Assembly (NCBI GenBank): GCA_913060665.1
Contig: CAJXUY010000006.1
Coordinates: 144,795 to 208,794, forward strand
Length of the DNA stretch: 64,000 nucleotides
Reading direction: 5' to 3'
Source: an uncultured Oleiphilaceae bacterium
GTDB lineage: Bacteria > Pseudomonadota > Gammaproteobacteria > Pseudomonadales > Oleiphilaceae
Below the pieces are notes generated by a model that searched no databases, was not told where the DNA came from, and was given only the letters and a program-made list of their open reading frames with translations. Made by a program: the position numbers and the translations under genes. Below, one piece after another: positions 1 through 10,886 of the stretch. How positions within the stretch are numbered: position 1 is the stretch's first letter; the number at the start of each line of letters is the position of its first letter.

Positions 1-72
1 ATCATTAAACACATTACGATAATCCTCAGCAGAAAGTAAACGAACTTGCCGAGGAAACCCATAATGGTTCAT
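1..72 (-). CDS. rnpA: Ribonuclease P protein component, N-terminal fragment
   Basis: The first 24 codons of RnpA, cut off by the window edge. RnpA is the protein subunit that helps the catalytic M1 RNA trim the 5' leader of pre-tRNAs. Reading the minus strand from the ATG at 72, the peptide begins MNHYGFPRQVRLLSAEDYRN, and the F-P-R...L-x-x-x-D/E-F/Y start is typical of the family. It lies 15 bp downstream of rpmH, the universal rpmH-rnpA operon order, which is the main support for the call given the short fragment. A GTG two codons upstream is in frame, but the ATG is the more usual start. Confidence 0.88.
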   Translation of the reverse strand, partial: MNHYGFPRQVRLLSAEDYRNVFND

Positions 73-87
73 ATACACAAGATCTTA

Positions 88-222
88 TTAAGCGCTAAGA
101 CGCTTACGACCTTTTGCACGACGACGGTTAATAACGTGACGGCCATTTTTGGTAGCCATACGAGCACGGAAACCGTGACTACGCTTACGCTTAAGAACGC
201 TAGGTTGGAATGTTCTTTTCAT
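88..222 (-). CDS. rpmH: 50S ribosomal protein L34
   Basis: Encodes a complete 44-residue L34, a very basic protein of the large ribosomal subunit that binds 23S rRNA. The minus-strand translation starts [20 protein letters not shown] and ends KGRKRLSA; length and sequence match the gammaproteobacterial L34 family closely. It is followed after 15 bp by rnpA and is divergent from dnaA across the oriC-like spacer, the classical arrangement at Pseudomonas-type origins. An antisense plus-strand reading frame covering this gene is a shadow. Confidence 0.98.
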   Translation of the reverse strand: MKRTFQPSVLKRKRSHGFRARMATKNGRHVINRRRAKGRKRLSA

Positions 223-1074
223 TGCTAATTCTCACAAGCTTACTAATTGGTTTTTCTATTACTAAAAAATAGGGGCGGAATTCTATTTAATTTTGGAAAT
301 TTAATCAATGTTTTAAGAGAATAAAGTATAAAAAATAAACGAATCTGTTTTAAAGATCTTTTAATATATAAAAATATATCTTTTTAAGATCTTTTATTAT
401 GTTTATTACTATTAGTAAATCGATTTTCTGTGTAAAACCTTAAATTTACTATATAAAACATATAGATAATTTAATGATAATGCTATTGATAGACTATTCA
501 CACAGGGTAATACAGCTTGTTAATAACCTGAAGATAAAAAGTGCACTTACGCACAGGCATTTTTATCTTCAGGTTATCCACAGTGATATCCTAATAGATA
601 TCCTCAGGTTAATTATTTTTGTAAATAATGATATTTTTATTATTATAAAAATGTTCACAAGGCTGTTATTAAGTACATAATATATTGATAAATAAGAATA
701 TAGATATCCACAGGGTGTTTATTTCTTTTTTAAAAGGGGGTAGATGAAAGGAAGCTTAAAAGGTAGAATTGTGGTCAATAATAGTCATCATTATAAAAGA
801 CAAGTCCAACAAAAACTTAATACGTCTGTGTAAAAACATTTGTCAGGTTAATAGTTACGTTAGAATCTATTAATAGGTGTGTTCGGCTTAAGACTAATGA
901 GAGGATCTGCTCTTACAGCAGCCCTAAAGCATCGTCATCTTTGTAATGAAAAGATGAGTTAAATTTTAAGTGGCTATAGCTATTAATAGAATATTTTGAC
1001 AGTGCTGGACTTATTGCCGGTCGTCTTACTGTTTGTCGTGTTAATCATCTATCTAAGATAAAGAGCTAACTATA
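223..1074. other. oriC: Candidate chromosomal replication origin (oriC) between rpmH and dnaA
   Basis: This 850-bp spacer has no convincing gene. It is extremely AT-rich at 290-480 and 605-700. A perfect DnaA box (TTATCCACA) lies at 574-582 and a one-mismatch box (ATATCCACA) at 704-712. Weaker reverse-strand matches TGTGTAAAA occur at 429-437 and 827-835, and TGTTAATAA at 518-526. Near the rpmH side, GATCTTTTATTAT at 388-400 matches the E. coli 13-mer unwinding consensus GATCTNTTNTTTT except at one fixed position. An 11-bp direct repeat AAGATCTTTTA occurs at 353-363 and 386-396. Position and motifs match Pseudomonas-type origins, where DnaA unwinds the AT-rich element next to its boxes. The dnaA promoter must also lie here. 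Two copies of the palindromic 10-mer CTATTAATAG sit at 867-876 and 980-989. Confidence 0.85.
523..577. repeat. 18-bp perfect inverted repeat in oriC overlapping a DnaA box
   Basis: The arm ATAACCTGAAGATAAAAA at 523-540 is exactly complementary to 560-577, leaving a 19-nt loop that contains a further GTGC/GCAC pair (541-544, 551-554). The right arm runs into the perfect DnaA box at 574-582. It could extrude as a cruciform or form an RNA hairpin; it has no terminator-like position relative to a gene. Confidence 0.9.
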
Positions 1075-2520
1075 GTGTCGCAAAACTTATGGGCTGAATG
1101 CCTGGAATATTTAAAAGACGAATTCCCTTCTCAACAGTTTAATACCTGGCTTCGTCCATTGCAGGCTGAAACTAAAGAGAATGAAATTTGTCTCTATGCG
1201 CCTAATAAGTTTGTGCTGGATTGGGTTTCTGAAAAATACGTTAATCGGATAAAAGAACTACTAAAAGATTTAGTTGATGGGCAACCCCCTGGACTTAGCC
1301 TAAAGATTGGTTCCGCAAGCACCAGTTCATCAATTGAAGCAGATCAATCTAGCTTAAAGCCAACCAAACAAAGTAAAACAGAACTAGATAGCCGTAAAAA
1401 ATCTTCCTATGAGGCTAAGCAACCTTCTCGTTCTTATAGTAATAGTGATGTGAGTGATAAAAAACAGCGCTCGGTTGAAGTAGAAGGGTCTATAAAACAT
1501 CAAAGTTTCCTAAATTCTACATTTACGTTTGATACTTTTGTTGAAGGTAAATCAAACCAATTGGCACGCGCAGCTTCCGTTCAGGTAGCCGAAAATCCAG
1601 GTAGTGCATATAACCCGCTATTCCTTTATGGAGGCGTTGGTTTAGGTAAGACACATTTAATGCATGCGGTTGGCAATGAGATAATTAAGAAAAATCCTAA
1701 TGCTAAAGTGGTTTATCTTCATTCTGAACGTTTTGTGGCAGACATGGTTAAAGCGTTGCAATTAAATGCTATTAATGAATTTAAACGTTTCTATCGTTCT
1801 GTTGATGCCTTGCTGATAGATGATATACAGTTTTTTGCACGAAAAGAACGTTCGCAAGAAGAGTTTTTTCACACTTTTAATGCGTTGTTAGAAGGTGGCC
1901 AGCAGATGATTTTAACCTGCGATCGCTACCCAAAAGAAATTGATAATATGGAAGAGCGCCTGAAGTCTCGGTTTGGTTGGGGACTGACAGTGATGGTAGA
2001 GCCGCCTGAGCTTGAAACGCGTGTAGCTATACTGATGAAGAAAGCGGAACAGACTAATGTGCGTCTTAATAGTGAATCTGCCTTTTTTATCGCTCAGAAA
2101 ATCAGGTCTAATGTACGAGAACTTGAAGGCGCTTTAAAGTTAGTGGCAGCGAATGCGCATTTTACTGGACAGGAAATTACTCCCCCGTTTATTAGAGAGT
2201 GTTTAAAAGATCTGCTAGCGCTGCATGAAAAGCAGGTGAGTATCGATAATATTCAGCGTACAGTGGCAGAGTATTATAAAATTAAGGTGGCTGACCTTTT
2301 ATCTAAAAGAAGAACTCGTTCTATTACACGACCTAGACAAGTGGCAATGGCACTATCAAAAGAACTGACTAATCATAGTCTTCCAGAAATAGGGGATGCA
2401 TTTGGTGGTCGTGATCACACGACTGTTTTGCATGCGTGTAAAAAAATAGTAGAGTTGCAGGAAACAGACCCTAGTATTAGGGAAGACTATCAGAATTTTT
2501 TAAGAACACTTACGACCTAA
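1075..2520 (+). CDS. dnaA: Chromosomal replication initiator protein DnaA
   Basis: DnaA is the AAA+ ATPase that binds DnaA boxes at oriC, melts the unwinding element and loads the DnaB helicase. The 481-residue product has the four usual regions. Domain I is at about 1-80 (starts [20 protein letters not shown]). A low-complexity Ser/Lys-rich domain II linker spans about 80-140. The AAA+ domain has Walker [10 protein letters not shown] at 186-194 and Walker B LLIDD at 246-250. The C-terminal DNA-binding domain carries the signature [14 protein letters not shown]. The start is a GTG at 1075 with a weak AAAGAG ribosome site upstream; the N-terminus aligns with other DnaA proteins from there. It is followed by dnaN after 54 bp, probably in one operon. 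Confidence 0.99.
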   Translation: MSQNLWAECLEYLKDEFPSQQFNTWLRPLQAETKENEICLYAPNKFVLDWVSEKYVNRIKELLKDLVDGQPPGLSLKIGSASTSSSIEADQSSLKPTKQSKTELDSRKKSSYEAKQPSRSYSNSDVSDKKQRSVEVEGSIKHQSFLNSTFTFDTFVEGKSNQLARAASVQVAENPGSAYNPLFLYGGVGLGKTHLMHAVGNEIIKKNPNAKVVYLHSERFVADMVKALQLNAINEFKRFYRSVDALLIDDIQFFARKERSQEEFFHTFNALLEGGQQMILTCDRYPKEIDNMEERLKSRFGWGLTVMVEPPELETRVAILMKKAEQTNVRLNSESAFFIAQKIRSNVRELEGALKLVAANAHFTGQEITPPFIRECLKDLLALHEKQVSIDNIQRTVAEYYKIKVADLLSKRRTRSITRPRQVAMALSKELTNHSLPEIGDAFGGRDHTTVLHACKKIVELQETDPSIREDYQNFLRTLTT

Positions 2521-2574
2521 TCGGTCAGACGTATAATCATTTAACGAACAAGAGTCGAGAAGAGCTGATTCACT

Positions 2575-3681
2575 ATGAAGCTGATAATAAGCCGAGAAGC
2601 ACTCCTTGCACCATTACAGTCTATTTCTGGTGTAGTAGAGAAAAAGCAGACAATGCCTGTCTTGTCGAATATTTTGATGGTGGCTAACCAAGGTGAACTT
2701 AGACTAACGGGTACTAATATGGAAGTTGAGCTGGTCTGTAATATAGATCAGGTTGATGTTGAAGTTCCTGGTCAAATCACAGTACCTGCTCGTAAGTTGT
2801 CGGATATATGCCGTTCACTTTCAGATCAAGCGGTATTGGAATTAAGTGTAGAGGGCGAGAGACTCCATGTCAGAGCGGGGAAAAGCCACTTTACCTTATC
2901 TACTTTACCTGCGGAGCACTTTCCAAACATAGAGGAAAGTCAGCAGGATATTAGTATGACGCTTCCACAGGCTGATTTTAAAAAAATGCTCGAAGCGACA
3001 TCGTTTGCGATGGCTCAACAAGATGTTCGTTACTACTTGAACGGCATGTTGCTAGAAATGGGCGCAACCTCTATTCGAGCCGTTGCGACTGATGGTCATC
3101 GCTTGGCTATGTCGAGTATTGATGTAGTAGGTACAACATTTGAAGATAATCGACAGGTTATTGTGCCAAGAAAAGGTATTTTGGAGTTAGCCCGTTTATT
3201 AACTGATGTAGATGGGACGATAAATATATCGTTTAGTGATAGTCATGTTCGTTCTGAAATTGGTTCATATATATTTACATCCAAGTTAATTGAAGGGAAG
3301 TTCCCTGATTACAATCGCGTTATTCCTCGTGGTGGCGATAAGATTGTTATTGCTGATCGTATAGAGCTAAAAAACATGTTTATGCGAGCAGGAATATTAT
3401 CTCATGAGAATATTAGAGGTGTGAGGCTGCAGCTTTCTGATAATCAACTACAGGTGTTTGCAAATAACCCAGAGCATGAGCAGGCAGAAGATAGCTTATC
3501 AGTTGCTTATCATGGTGAGTCATTGCAGGTCGGTTTTAATGTTGGTTACCTGATTGATGTGATGGGTGTTATTAATGATGACCAGGTTAAGTTAACACTC
3601 TCGAACCCAAATGCCAGTGCACTAATAGAATCGACAGAAGAAACAAACAGCCTTTATGTTGTGATGCCCATGCGTCTGTAG
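2575..3681 (+). CDS. dnaN: DNA polymerase III sliding clamp, beta subunit
   Basis: Encodes the ring-shaped processivity clamp that tethers DNA polymerase III and many repair proteins to DNA. The 368-residue product has the usual family length. It starts MKLIISREALLAPLQSISGV and contains VSLRAVATDGHRLA-like sequence (here IRAVATDGHRLAMS). It ends with the conserved YVVMPMRL, the part of the clamp that forms the partner-binding pocket. The three repeated clamp domains are colinear. It lies just downstream of dnaA and ends 51 bp before an ABC1-family kinase, not directly before recF as in most gammaproteobacteria. Confidence 0.99.
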   Translation: MKLIISREALLAPLQSISGVVEKKQTMPVLSNILMVANQGELRLTGTNMEVELVCNIDQVDVEVPGQITVPARKLSDICRSLSDQAVLELSVEGERLHVRAGKSHFTLSTLPAEHFPNIEESQQDISMTLPQADFKKMLEATSFAMAQQDVRYYLNGMLLEMGATSIRAVATDGHRLAMSSIDVVGTTFEDNRQVIVPRKGILELARLLTDVDGTINISFSDSHVRSEIGSYIFTSKLIEGKFPDYNRVIPRGGDKIVIADRIELKNMFMRAGILSHENIRGVRLQLSDNQLQVFANNPEHEQAEDSLSVAYHGESLQVGFNVGYLIDVMGVINDDQVKLTLSNPNASALIESTEETNSLYVVMPMRL

Positions 3682-3732
3682 TCAATTGGATAATGTTTTA
3701 GTAAACAGTAAATTAATGGAAGTAGGGTTAGA

Positions 3733-5013
3733 GTGATGAAGGATACATTTCTAAATACAGTCAAGGGAGCCATGCGTATAGGGCAAACTGCAGCTGTGTT
3801 ATCTAAAACCGGTGTTAATTGGTTACGAGGCGATCGGCCCCCCACTCCACGTATACTGAGACAGACTTTTGAAGAGTTAGGAGCGACCTATATCAAGCTT
3901 GGTCAGTTTATTGCCAGCTCACCTACTTTCTTTCCGCAAGATTACGTAGAAGAATTTCAGTATTGTTTAGATCAAACAAAGTCGTTACCGTTCAGTGTCA
4001 TGAAAAAGATCCTTATAGAGGAGCTTGATAAGCCTCTTAACGAAGTTTATCAGGAGATAGACCCAGAACCCTTAGCCTCTGCTTCGATTGCTCAGGTTCA
4101 TGCCGCGAAACTTATTACCGGTGAAGATGTTGTTATAAAAATTCAGAAACCCGGTGTTTCTAATGTTTTGTTGACTGACCTTAACTTTCTCTATGTTTCA
4201 TCACGGGTAATTGAGTACTTAGCACCAAAGCTCTCATGGACTTCTCTATCGGGTATTGTTCAGGAAATCCAGCGCACGATGATGGAAGAGTGTGACTTTA
4301 TTAAAGAGTCAAATAATCTAAAAGAGTTTAAGCAGTTTTTATTGGACTCGGGTAATCATGATGCGGTAGTACCTAAAGTATATGATCAAGCGACTACTCG
4401 AAGAGTATTAACCATGGAGCGTTTTTATGGTGTATCGCTGACTGATCTCGATACGATTAGGCGTTATTGTAACGATCCTGAGAAAACATTAATTACTGCT
4501 ATGAATACCTGGTTCGCAAGCCTTACTCAGTGCAATTTCTTTCATGCTGATGTGCATGCCGGCAACTTGATGGTACTAGAAGACGGACGTATAGGGTTTA
4601 TAGATTTTGGTATCGTAGGCCGAATCGCAAAAGGTACGTGGGAGTCTGTTTCTGATTTTATATCATCGGTGATGGTTGGTGATTTTGAAGGAATGGCCAA
4701 AGCAATGGTGGGTATTGGTGTGACTGATGCCGATATTAATATTCAAAGCCTGGCGGATGATATTAGGTCTTTGTACCAGCGAATGGATACCATGACACCT
4801 GATTATACGGTTTTGGAAGATCCCAATAAGAACGAAGATGAAATAAACAATATCTTGATGGATATGGTTAAAGTGGGTGAGCAGCATGGCATTCACTTTC
4901 CGAGAGAGTTTGCGTTGTTGATGAAACAATTTTTATACTTTGACCGGTATGTACATATACTGGCGCCAGAACTAGATATGTTTGTCGATGATCGTCTAAA
5001 TATGCTGCATTAA
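3733..5013 (+). CDS. ABC1/AarF/UbiB-family atypical kinase
   Basis: A 426-residue member of the ABC1 (UbiB/ADCK) protein-kinase-like family, whose characterised bacterial members support ubiquinone biosynthesis or lipid-related functions. Visible hallmarks are the KxGQ motif (YIKLGQFIASSP, about residue 53-64), the Ala-rich loop ASASIAQVHAAK, an invariant lysine in VVIKIQKPGV, the catalytic-loop-like FFHADVHAGNLM and the metal-binding DFG equivalent FIDFGIVG. No clear membrane segments are seen at the C-terminus, unlike UbiB itself, so this is more likely a paralogue than ubiB. GTG at 3733 or the adjacent ATG at 3736 may be used. It is inserted between dnaN and recF and is closed off by a strong terminator. 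Its exact substrate is unknown. Confidence 0.85.
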   Translation: MMKDTFLNTVKGAMRIGQTAAVLSKTGVNWLRGDRPPTPRILRQTFEELGATYIKLGQFIASSPTFFPQDYVEEFQYCLDQTKSLPFSVMKKILIEELDKPLNEVYQEIDPEPLASASIAQVHAAKLITGEDVVIKIQKPGVSNVLLTDLNFLYVSSRVIEYLAPKLSWTSLSGIVQEIQRTMMEECDFIKESNNLKEFKQFLLDSGNHDAVVPKVYDQATTRRVLTMERFYGVSLTDLDTIRRYCNDPEKTLITAMNTWFASLTQCNFFHADVHAGNLMVLEDGRIGFIDFGIVGRIAKGTWESVSDFISSVMVGDFEGMAKAMVGIGVTDADINIQSLADDIRSLYQRMDTMTPDYTVLEDPNKNEDEINNILMDMVKVGEQHGIHFPREFALLMKQFLYFDRYVHILAPELDMFVDDRLNMLH

Positions 5014-5038
5014 TATTGCTGCAAACTATTGAAAGTAA

Positions 5039-5085
5039 CCAATACTAAAAAAGCCAGTCATATCGACTGGCTTTTTTAGTATTGG
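5039..5085. terminator. Strong bidirectional intrinsic terminator
   Basis: A 21-bp perfect stem (arms 5039-5059 and 5065-5085) with a 5-nt loop. The stem contains A6 in the left arm and T6 in the right arm flanking a GCCAGTC/GACTGGC core, so it can terminate in both directions. It lies 26 bp after the ABC1 kinase stop and separates that gene from the downstream GST-like gene. Confidence 0.9.
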
Positions 5086-5220
5086 GCTTTAGTACTGTAT
5101 TTGATACCGTTAGCATTATGCCTAATGCTTTGTCGGCTACATAATGTTTATTATAAGGTTTTCTAATAAAATGATTCGATTATTAATATCAGTCACGCTT
5201 AATTATCAAGGATGCTAAAT

Positions 5221-5970
5221 ATGTTGTCATTTGTCAGAGCGACTATTGCATCATCAGTCTCGATGTGGAGAGGTACAGCTACTTCCCGATTAGGGAAGCG
5301 ACCACAACAGCGATTGCATCTGTATGATATTGAAGGGTGCCCGTATTGTAAGCTTGTTAGAGAAGCCATGACTGAACTGGATTTAGATGTTGTGATTTAC
5401 CCCTGCCCTAAAGGCGGAATACGTTTTAGAAACAGCGCGATAAAAGTGGGCGGTAAAGAGCAATTCCCTTATTTGATAGATCCTAATACCTCAATTTCGC
5501 TTTACGAATCATACGACATAATTAGCTACCTTTTTCGTTATTATGGTAAAGGTCACTTGCCGAAGCGTTGGAGGCGAAAATACTCGAATACTCTTAGTTC
5601 TATGGTTTCTAGTATCGTGCGTTTTGGCTCAGGTATGTATCATAAGCCGTCCAAATCACCCGCTATGATGCTGGAACTGTATAGTTTTGAGGCAAGCCCC
5701 TTTGCTAAGCCGGTTAGAGAGTTATTGTGTGAACTTGAGGTACCTTATGTATTGCACAACGTTGGTCGTAATCAAATACTAGATTATATGCTACCTGTTA
5801 TCCGTGAACGTATATTCCCCTTCTATAATGTAAAAGGAAAAAATAGAAAAGGCTTGGTGAGTAGAAGTGGGAAGATGATGATCCCTTACCTTGTTGACCC
5901 CAATACAGGTATTGAAATGTTTGAGTCCGACGATATTTGTAATTATCTTCTTCAACAGTATGCAGTTTAG
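5221..5970 (+). CDS. Tandem glutaredoxin/GST N-terminal-fold protein
   Basis: A 249-residue protein built from two thioredoxin-fold GST-N domains. The first (about 31-112) begins LHLYDIEGCPYCKLVREAM with a glutaredoxin-like CPYC. The second (about 149-247) begins LELYSFEASPFAKPVRELL, where the active site is SPFA, so only the first can do dithiol chemistry. Both domains carry the matched PYLIDPNT and PYLVDPNTG cis-Pro segments and a following acidic motif (LYESYDI, MFESDDI), as in glutathione-binding domains. ATG 5221 is preferred over the in-frame ATG 5212 because AAGGA at 5208-5212 lies 8 bp upstream. It sits immediately before recF (9 bp gap) and may be cotranscribed with it. Substrate unknown; a role in thiol redox or detoxification is inferred. 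Confidence 0.8.
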   Translation: MLSFVRATIASSVSMWRGTATSRLGKRPQQRLHLYDIEGCPYCKLVREAMTELDLDVVIYPCPKGGIRFRNSAIKVGGKEQFPYLIDPNTSISLYESYDIISYLFRYYGKGHLPKRWRRKYSNTLSSMVSSIVRFGSGMYHKPSKSPAMMLELYSFEASPFAKPVRELLCELEVPYVLHNVGRNQILDYMLPVIRERIFPFYNVKGKNRKGLVSRSGKMMIPYLVDPNTGIEMFESDDICNYLLQQYAV

Positions 5971-5979
5971 ATTTTTCTG

Positions 5980-7071
5980 ATGCCCTACCAAACTATCAAG
6001 CTTAGTAACTTTCGTAATCTTGTCGAACAGCGGCTAGAGTTCTCACCTTTAATTAATATTATTGATGGGAAAAATGGCAGTGGAAAGTCGAGTTTAATCG
6101 AATCACTTTATTATCTTTCGGTCGGCAAGTCTTTTAGAAGTTCTAAACTTGATTCTATCGTACAGCATAATGCTCCCGGCTTTACATTATTCTCTGTTAC
6201 AGAAGATGATAATAGCCATCAACATCGTATTGGTATTACCCGCGAAAAGAACAAGTCAGCACTGATAAAAATAGATGGAGAGTTCATACGTAGTGCTATT
6301 CAACTTGCGAGCGTTACTCCAACACTTTTGATTGAGCCAGAGACATTTGAACTACTTGATGGTGGCCCTAATAATCGTAGACGTTATATGGATTGGGGGG
6401 TGTTCCACGTGGAACATCGGTTTTCTGAAGCCTGGAGACGCTATACAAAGAGTTTAAAACAGCGGAATACATTGTTACGACGTGGTAGAATAGATCGTTC
6501 GTTGTTGGCGCCCTGGGACGGTCAAATGATTGCTTCGGCCGCTATGATTGACCAGTATCGTCATGATTATGTTGTCTCGTTGGTACCGGTAATAAATGAT
6601 ATTCTTAAGTTACTCAATCAAACTATAGATATAGATATAAGTTACTATAGGGGTTGGGATAAAAAGGCTGACTATCAATCAACACTCAATGATAGTATTG
6701 AAAGAGATGCACGATCAGGTTTTACCCATCAAGGGCCTCATCGAGCAGATATAAGAATAAAGGCCAATGGGAGATTTGCTGACGAAGTACTCTCCCGCGG
6801 CCAAAAGAAGATACTAATTTTTTCGATGATTTTGGCCCAAGGCGCTTTCTTATATAAACTGTCTGGCCGTAAATCAGTTTACTTGATTGATGATATTAGT
6901 GCAGAGCTTGATATCGATCATCGTAAAAATGTGTGTTCATATTTAGAGAAACTAGAAAGCCAGGTAATATTGACAGCAGTTGATATTAATTCCGTATTAC
7001 CCTTGTTTCATGAAGATACTGAATTAAGAATGTTCCACGTGGAACATGGTAAGGTTTCTCAAGTTAATTAA
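5980..7071 (+). CDS. recF: DNA replication and repair protein RecF
   Basis: RecF is an SMC-like ATPase that, with RecO and RecR, loads RecA at single-strand gaps. The 363-residue product starts MPYQTIKLSNFRNLVEQRLE and has Walker A DGKNGSGKSS at about 29-38. It also has the ABC signature region DEVLSRGQKKILIFSMILAQ and Walker B-like VYLIDDISAELD near residue 306-317. It follows the GST-like gene by 9 bp without a clear Shine-Dalgarno. Two parS-type palindromes are embedded in its coding sequence, each encoding the peptide FHVEH (about residues 141-146 and 351-356). The C-terminal extension after the Walker B is of normal length, so neither palindrome appears to damage the fold. Confidence 0.97.
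   Translation: MPYQTIKLSNFRNLVEQRLEFSPLINIIDGKNGSGKSSLIESLYYLSVGKSFRSSKLDSIVQHNAPGFTLFSVTEDDNSHQHRIGITREKNKSALIKIDGEFIRSAIQLASVTPTLLIEPETFELLDGGPNNRRRYMDWGVFHVEHRFSEAWRRYTKSLKQRNTLLRRGRIDRSLLAPWDGQMIASAAMIDQYRHDYVVSLVPVINDILKLLNQTIDIDISYYRGWDKKADYQSTLNDSIERDARSGFTHQGPHRADIRIKANGRFADEVLSRGQKKILIFSMILAQGAFLYKLSGRKSVYLIDDISAELDIDHRKNVCSYLEKLESQVILTAVDINSVLPLFHEDTELRMFHVEHGKVSQVN
6401..6416. promoter_or_regulatory. parS: parS-type centromere site 1 (inside recF)
   Basis: TGTTCCACGTGGAACA is a perfect 16-bp palindrome. It fits the bacterial parS consensus TGTTNCACGTGNAACA and is one base from Pseudomonas sites ending in ACC. ParB would bind and spread here for origin segregation. It lies about 5.8 kb from the presumed oriC, the usual distance range. 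Confidence 0.88.
7031..7046. promoter_or_regulatory. parS: parS-type centromere site 2 (3' end of recF)
   Basis: A second copy of exactly the same 16-bp palindrome TGTTCCACGTGGAACA, 630 bp from the first and 26 bp before the recF stop. Both sites happen to be read in the same codon frame (FHVEH). Confidence 0.88.
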
Positions 7072-7141
7072 GTGATTAAGTGTACATGTAATCTTCATTG
7101 TCGCGATGTACGCAGAAAAGCACGCCTTAGGAGCGTTATAG

Positions 7142-9562
<2,421 letters not shown>

Positions 9563-9618
9563 ATGCGGTTATTGTGTAGAAGCCGAATAACGAAGGTAGG
9601 ATAGTTATTTTATCCGGT

Positions 9619-9660
9619 AACAAGCAGGTAGTTAGAAATAATTTCTGGTACCTGCTTGTT
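9619..9660. terminator. Convergent terminator between gyrB and proV
   Basis: Arms AACAAGCAGGTA (9619-9630) and TACCTGCTTGTT (9649-9660) are perfectly complementary. An inner AGAAAT/ATTTCT hairpin lies at 9634-9646. It sits in the short space between the convergent gyrB and proV stops and probably serves both, although the T-run is short. Confidence 0.75.
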
Positions 9661-9671
9661 TCAATGCAGAC

Positions 9672-10886
9672 TTATGCAGCGGTTTTAGTATTTCCCTCAC
9701 ACTTCTCTCTATCCCCCAGCACATCCGCGAGGCTTCGGCGAGACAGCTCCCCTTTGAGATTACCGTCTTTGTCGATCACGGGGAGTGAGTATTCTGCTTC
9801 GAGAGTCTCGGGTATTACGGTTTCCAATATTGCACCCGGTGCGATGCCTGCCAGTTCTTCCAGAAACTCATCTCCTAGTTTTTGTGAGTCATTTTCACAG
9901 CATGCTTCTTCCAAGGTGTCTTGTGTGACAATGCCTTGATAGCCATCATCATTAACGTAGTAGCCGTAATCACCTTTTATAATTTTCATCTGTTCTAAGG
10001 CTTCACCAATTGTATCGGCTGTTATGCGTCGTGAAGGTGGCTTCATCACGTTTTCTACGGTTAATGCTCTAGCACGGTTAACATCTTTAACAAATGCTTC
10101 TACATAGTCGTTTGCAGGGTTGAGGAGGATCTCATCAGGTGTACCTTGTTGCACCATTTCGCCATCTTTGAGTATAGCGATACGGTCGCCAATTCTCAGA
10201 GCTTCATCTAAATCGTGGGTGATAAATATGATGGTTTTATGGAGTTTATCTTGTAACTCTATAAGTTGATCTTGCATTTCACTACGGATTAATGGATCAA
10301 GAGCCGAAAAGGCCTCATCCATCAGAAGAATTTCAGCATTGGTACAAAGTGCACGAGCCAACCCGACACGTTGTTGCTGCCCCCCTGAGAGCTGTGCAGG
10401 GTATTGAGACTCATAGCCTGCCAAGCCAACAGTATCAAGCCATTCTTTAGCCTTGGCGAGTCTGACGCCCTTTTTTACGCCTTGGATAGACAGCCCATAA
10501 CTCACATTTTCTAAAACGGTGCGATGAGGCATTAATCCGAAGCGTTGAAACACCATCGACATTTTGTGTCGTCTAAATTGCTCCAACTCTTTTGCAGGTA
10601 GCTTCATCACATCAATATCTTCAAATTTAATCACACCCTCAGTAGGGTCAATCAAACGATTAAAGTGTCGAATAAGTGTTGATTTGCCAGACCCCGAAAG
10701 CCCCATAATGACGAAGATCTCCCCTTTATTGACAGTCATATTGATATTTTTTAGACCCAAAGTGTGGCCTGTATCAGCTAATATCTGTTCTTTAGATTGA
10801 CCGGCATGAACCATTGGCATGACAGACTTTGGTTGCTTACCAAAAACTTTGTATAACCCTTCAATTTGAATGAGTGGTTTAGCCAT
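9672..10886 (-). CDS. proV: Glycine/proline betaine ABC transporter, ATP-binding subunit
   Basis: ATPase of a ProU/OpuA-type osmoprotectant importer. The 404-residue product has Walker A GLSGSGKST (62-70), the signature LSGGQQQR (166-173), Walker B ILLMDEA (186-192) and the D-loop SALDPL. A C-terminal CBS-type regulatory region follows from about residue 285 (VENVMKPPSRRITADTIGEA onward). In ProV/OpuA relatives such CBS domains sense ionic strength. The chosen ATG at 10886 gives MAKPLIQIEGLYKVFG; longer in-frame N-termini run into proW. Its start overlaps the proW stop by 8 bp (ATGGCTAA), suggesting translational coupling. Third gene of the X-W-V operon. Confidence 0.95.
   Translation of the reverse strand: MAKPLIQIEGLYKVFGKQPKSVMPMVHAGQSKEQILADTGHTLGLKNINMTVNKGEIFVIMGLSGSGKSTLIRHFNRLIDPTEGVIKFEDIDVMKLPAKELEQFRRHKMSMVFQRFGLMPHRTVLENVSYGLSIQGVKKGVRLAKAKEWLDTVGLAGYESQYPAQLSGGQQQRVGLARALCTNAEILLMDEAFSALDPLIRSEMQDQLIELQDKLHKTIIFITHDLDEALRIGDRIAILKDGEMVQQGTPDEILLNPANDYVEAFVKDVNRARALTVENVMKPPSRRITADTIGEALEQMKIIKGDYGYYVNDDGYQGIVTQDTLEEACCENDSQKLGDEFLEELAGIAPGAILETVIPETLEAEYSLPVIDKDGNLKGELSRRSLADVLGDREKCEGNTKTAA

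Noticed and set aside
46..228. Plus-strand frame of 60 codons over rpmH/rnpA
   Set aside because: It is antisense to rpmH, which is a perfect L34 match; no ribosome site.
474..680. Plus-strand frame of 68 codons in the oriC spacer
   Set aside because: AT-rich hydrophobic translation, spans the inverted repeat and DnaA boxes, no Shine-Dalgarno or family resemblance.
996..1024. TTGACA at 996-1001 as the dnaA promoter
   Set aside because: No acceptable -10 hexamer lies 16-18 bp downstream.
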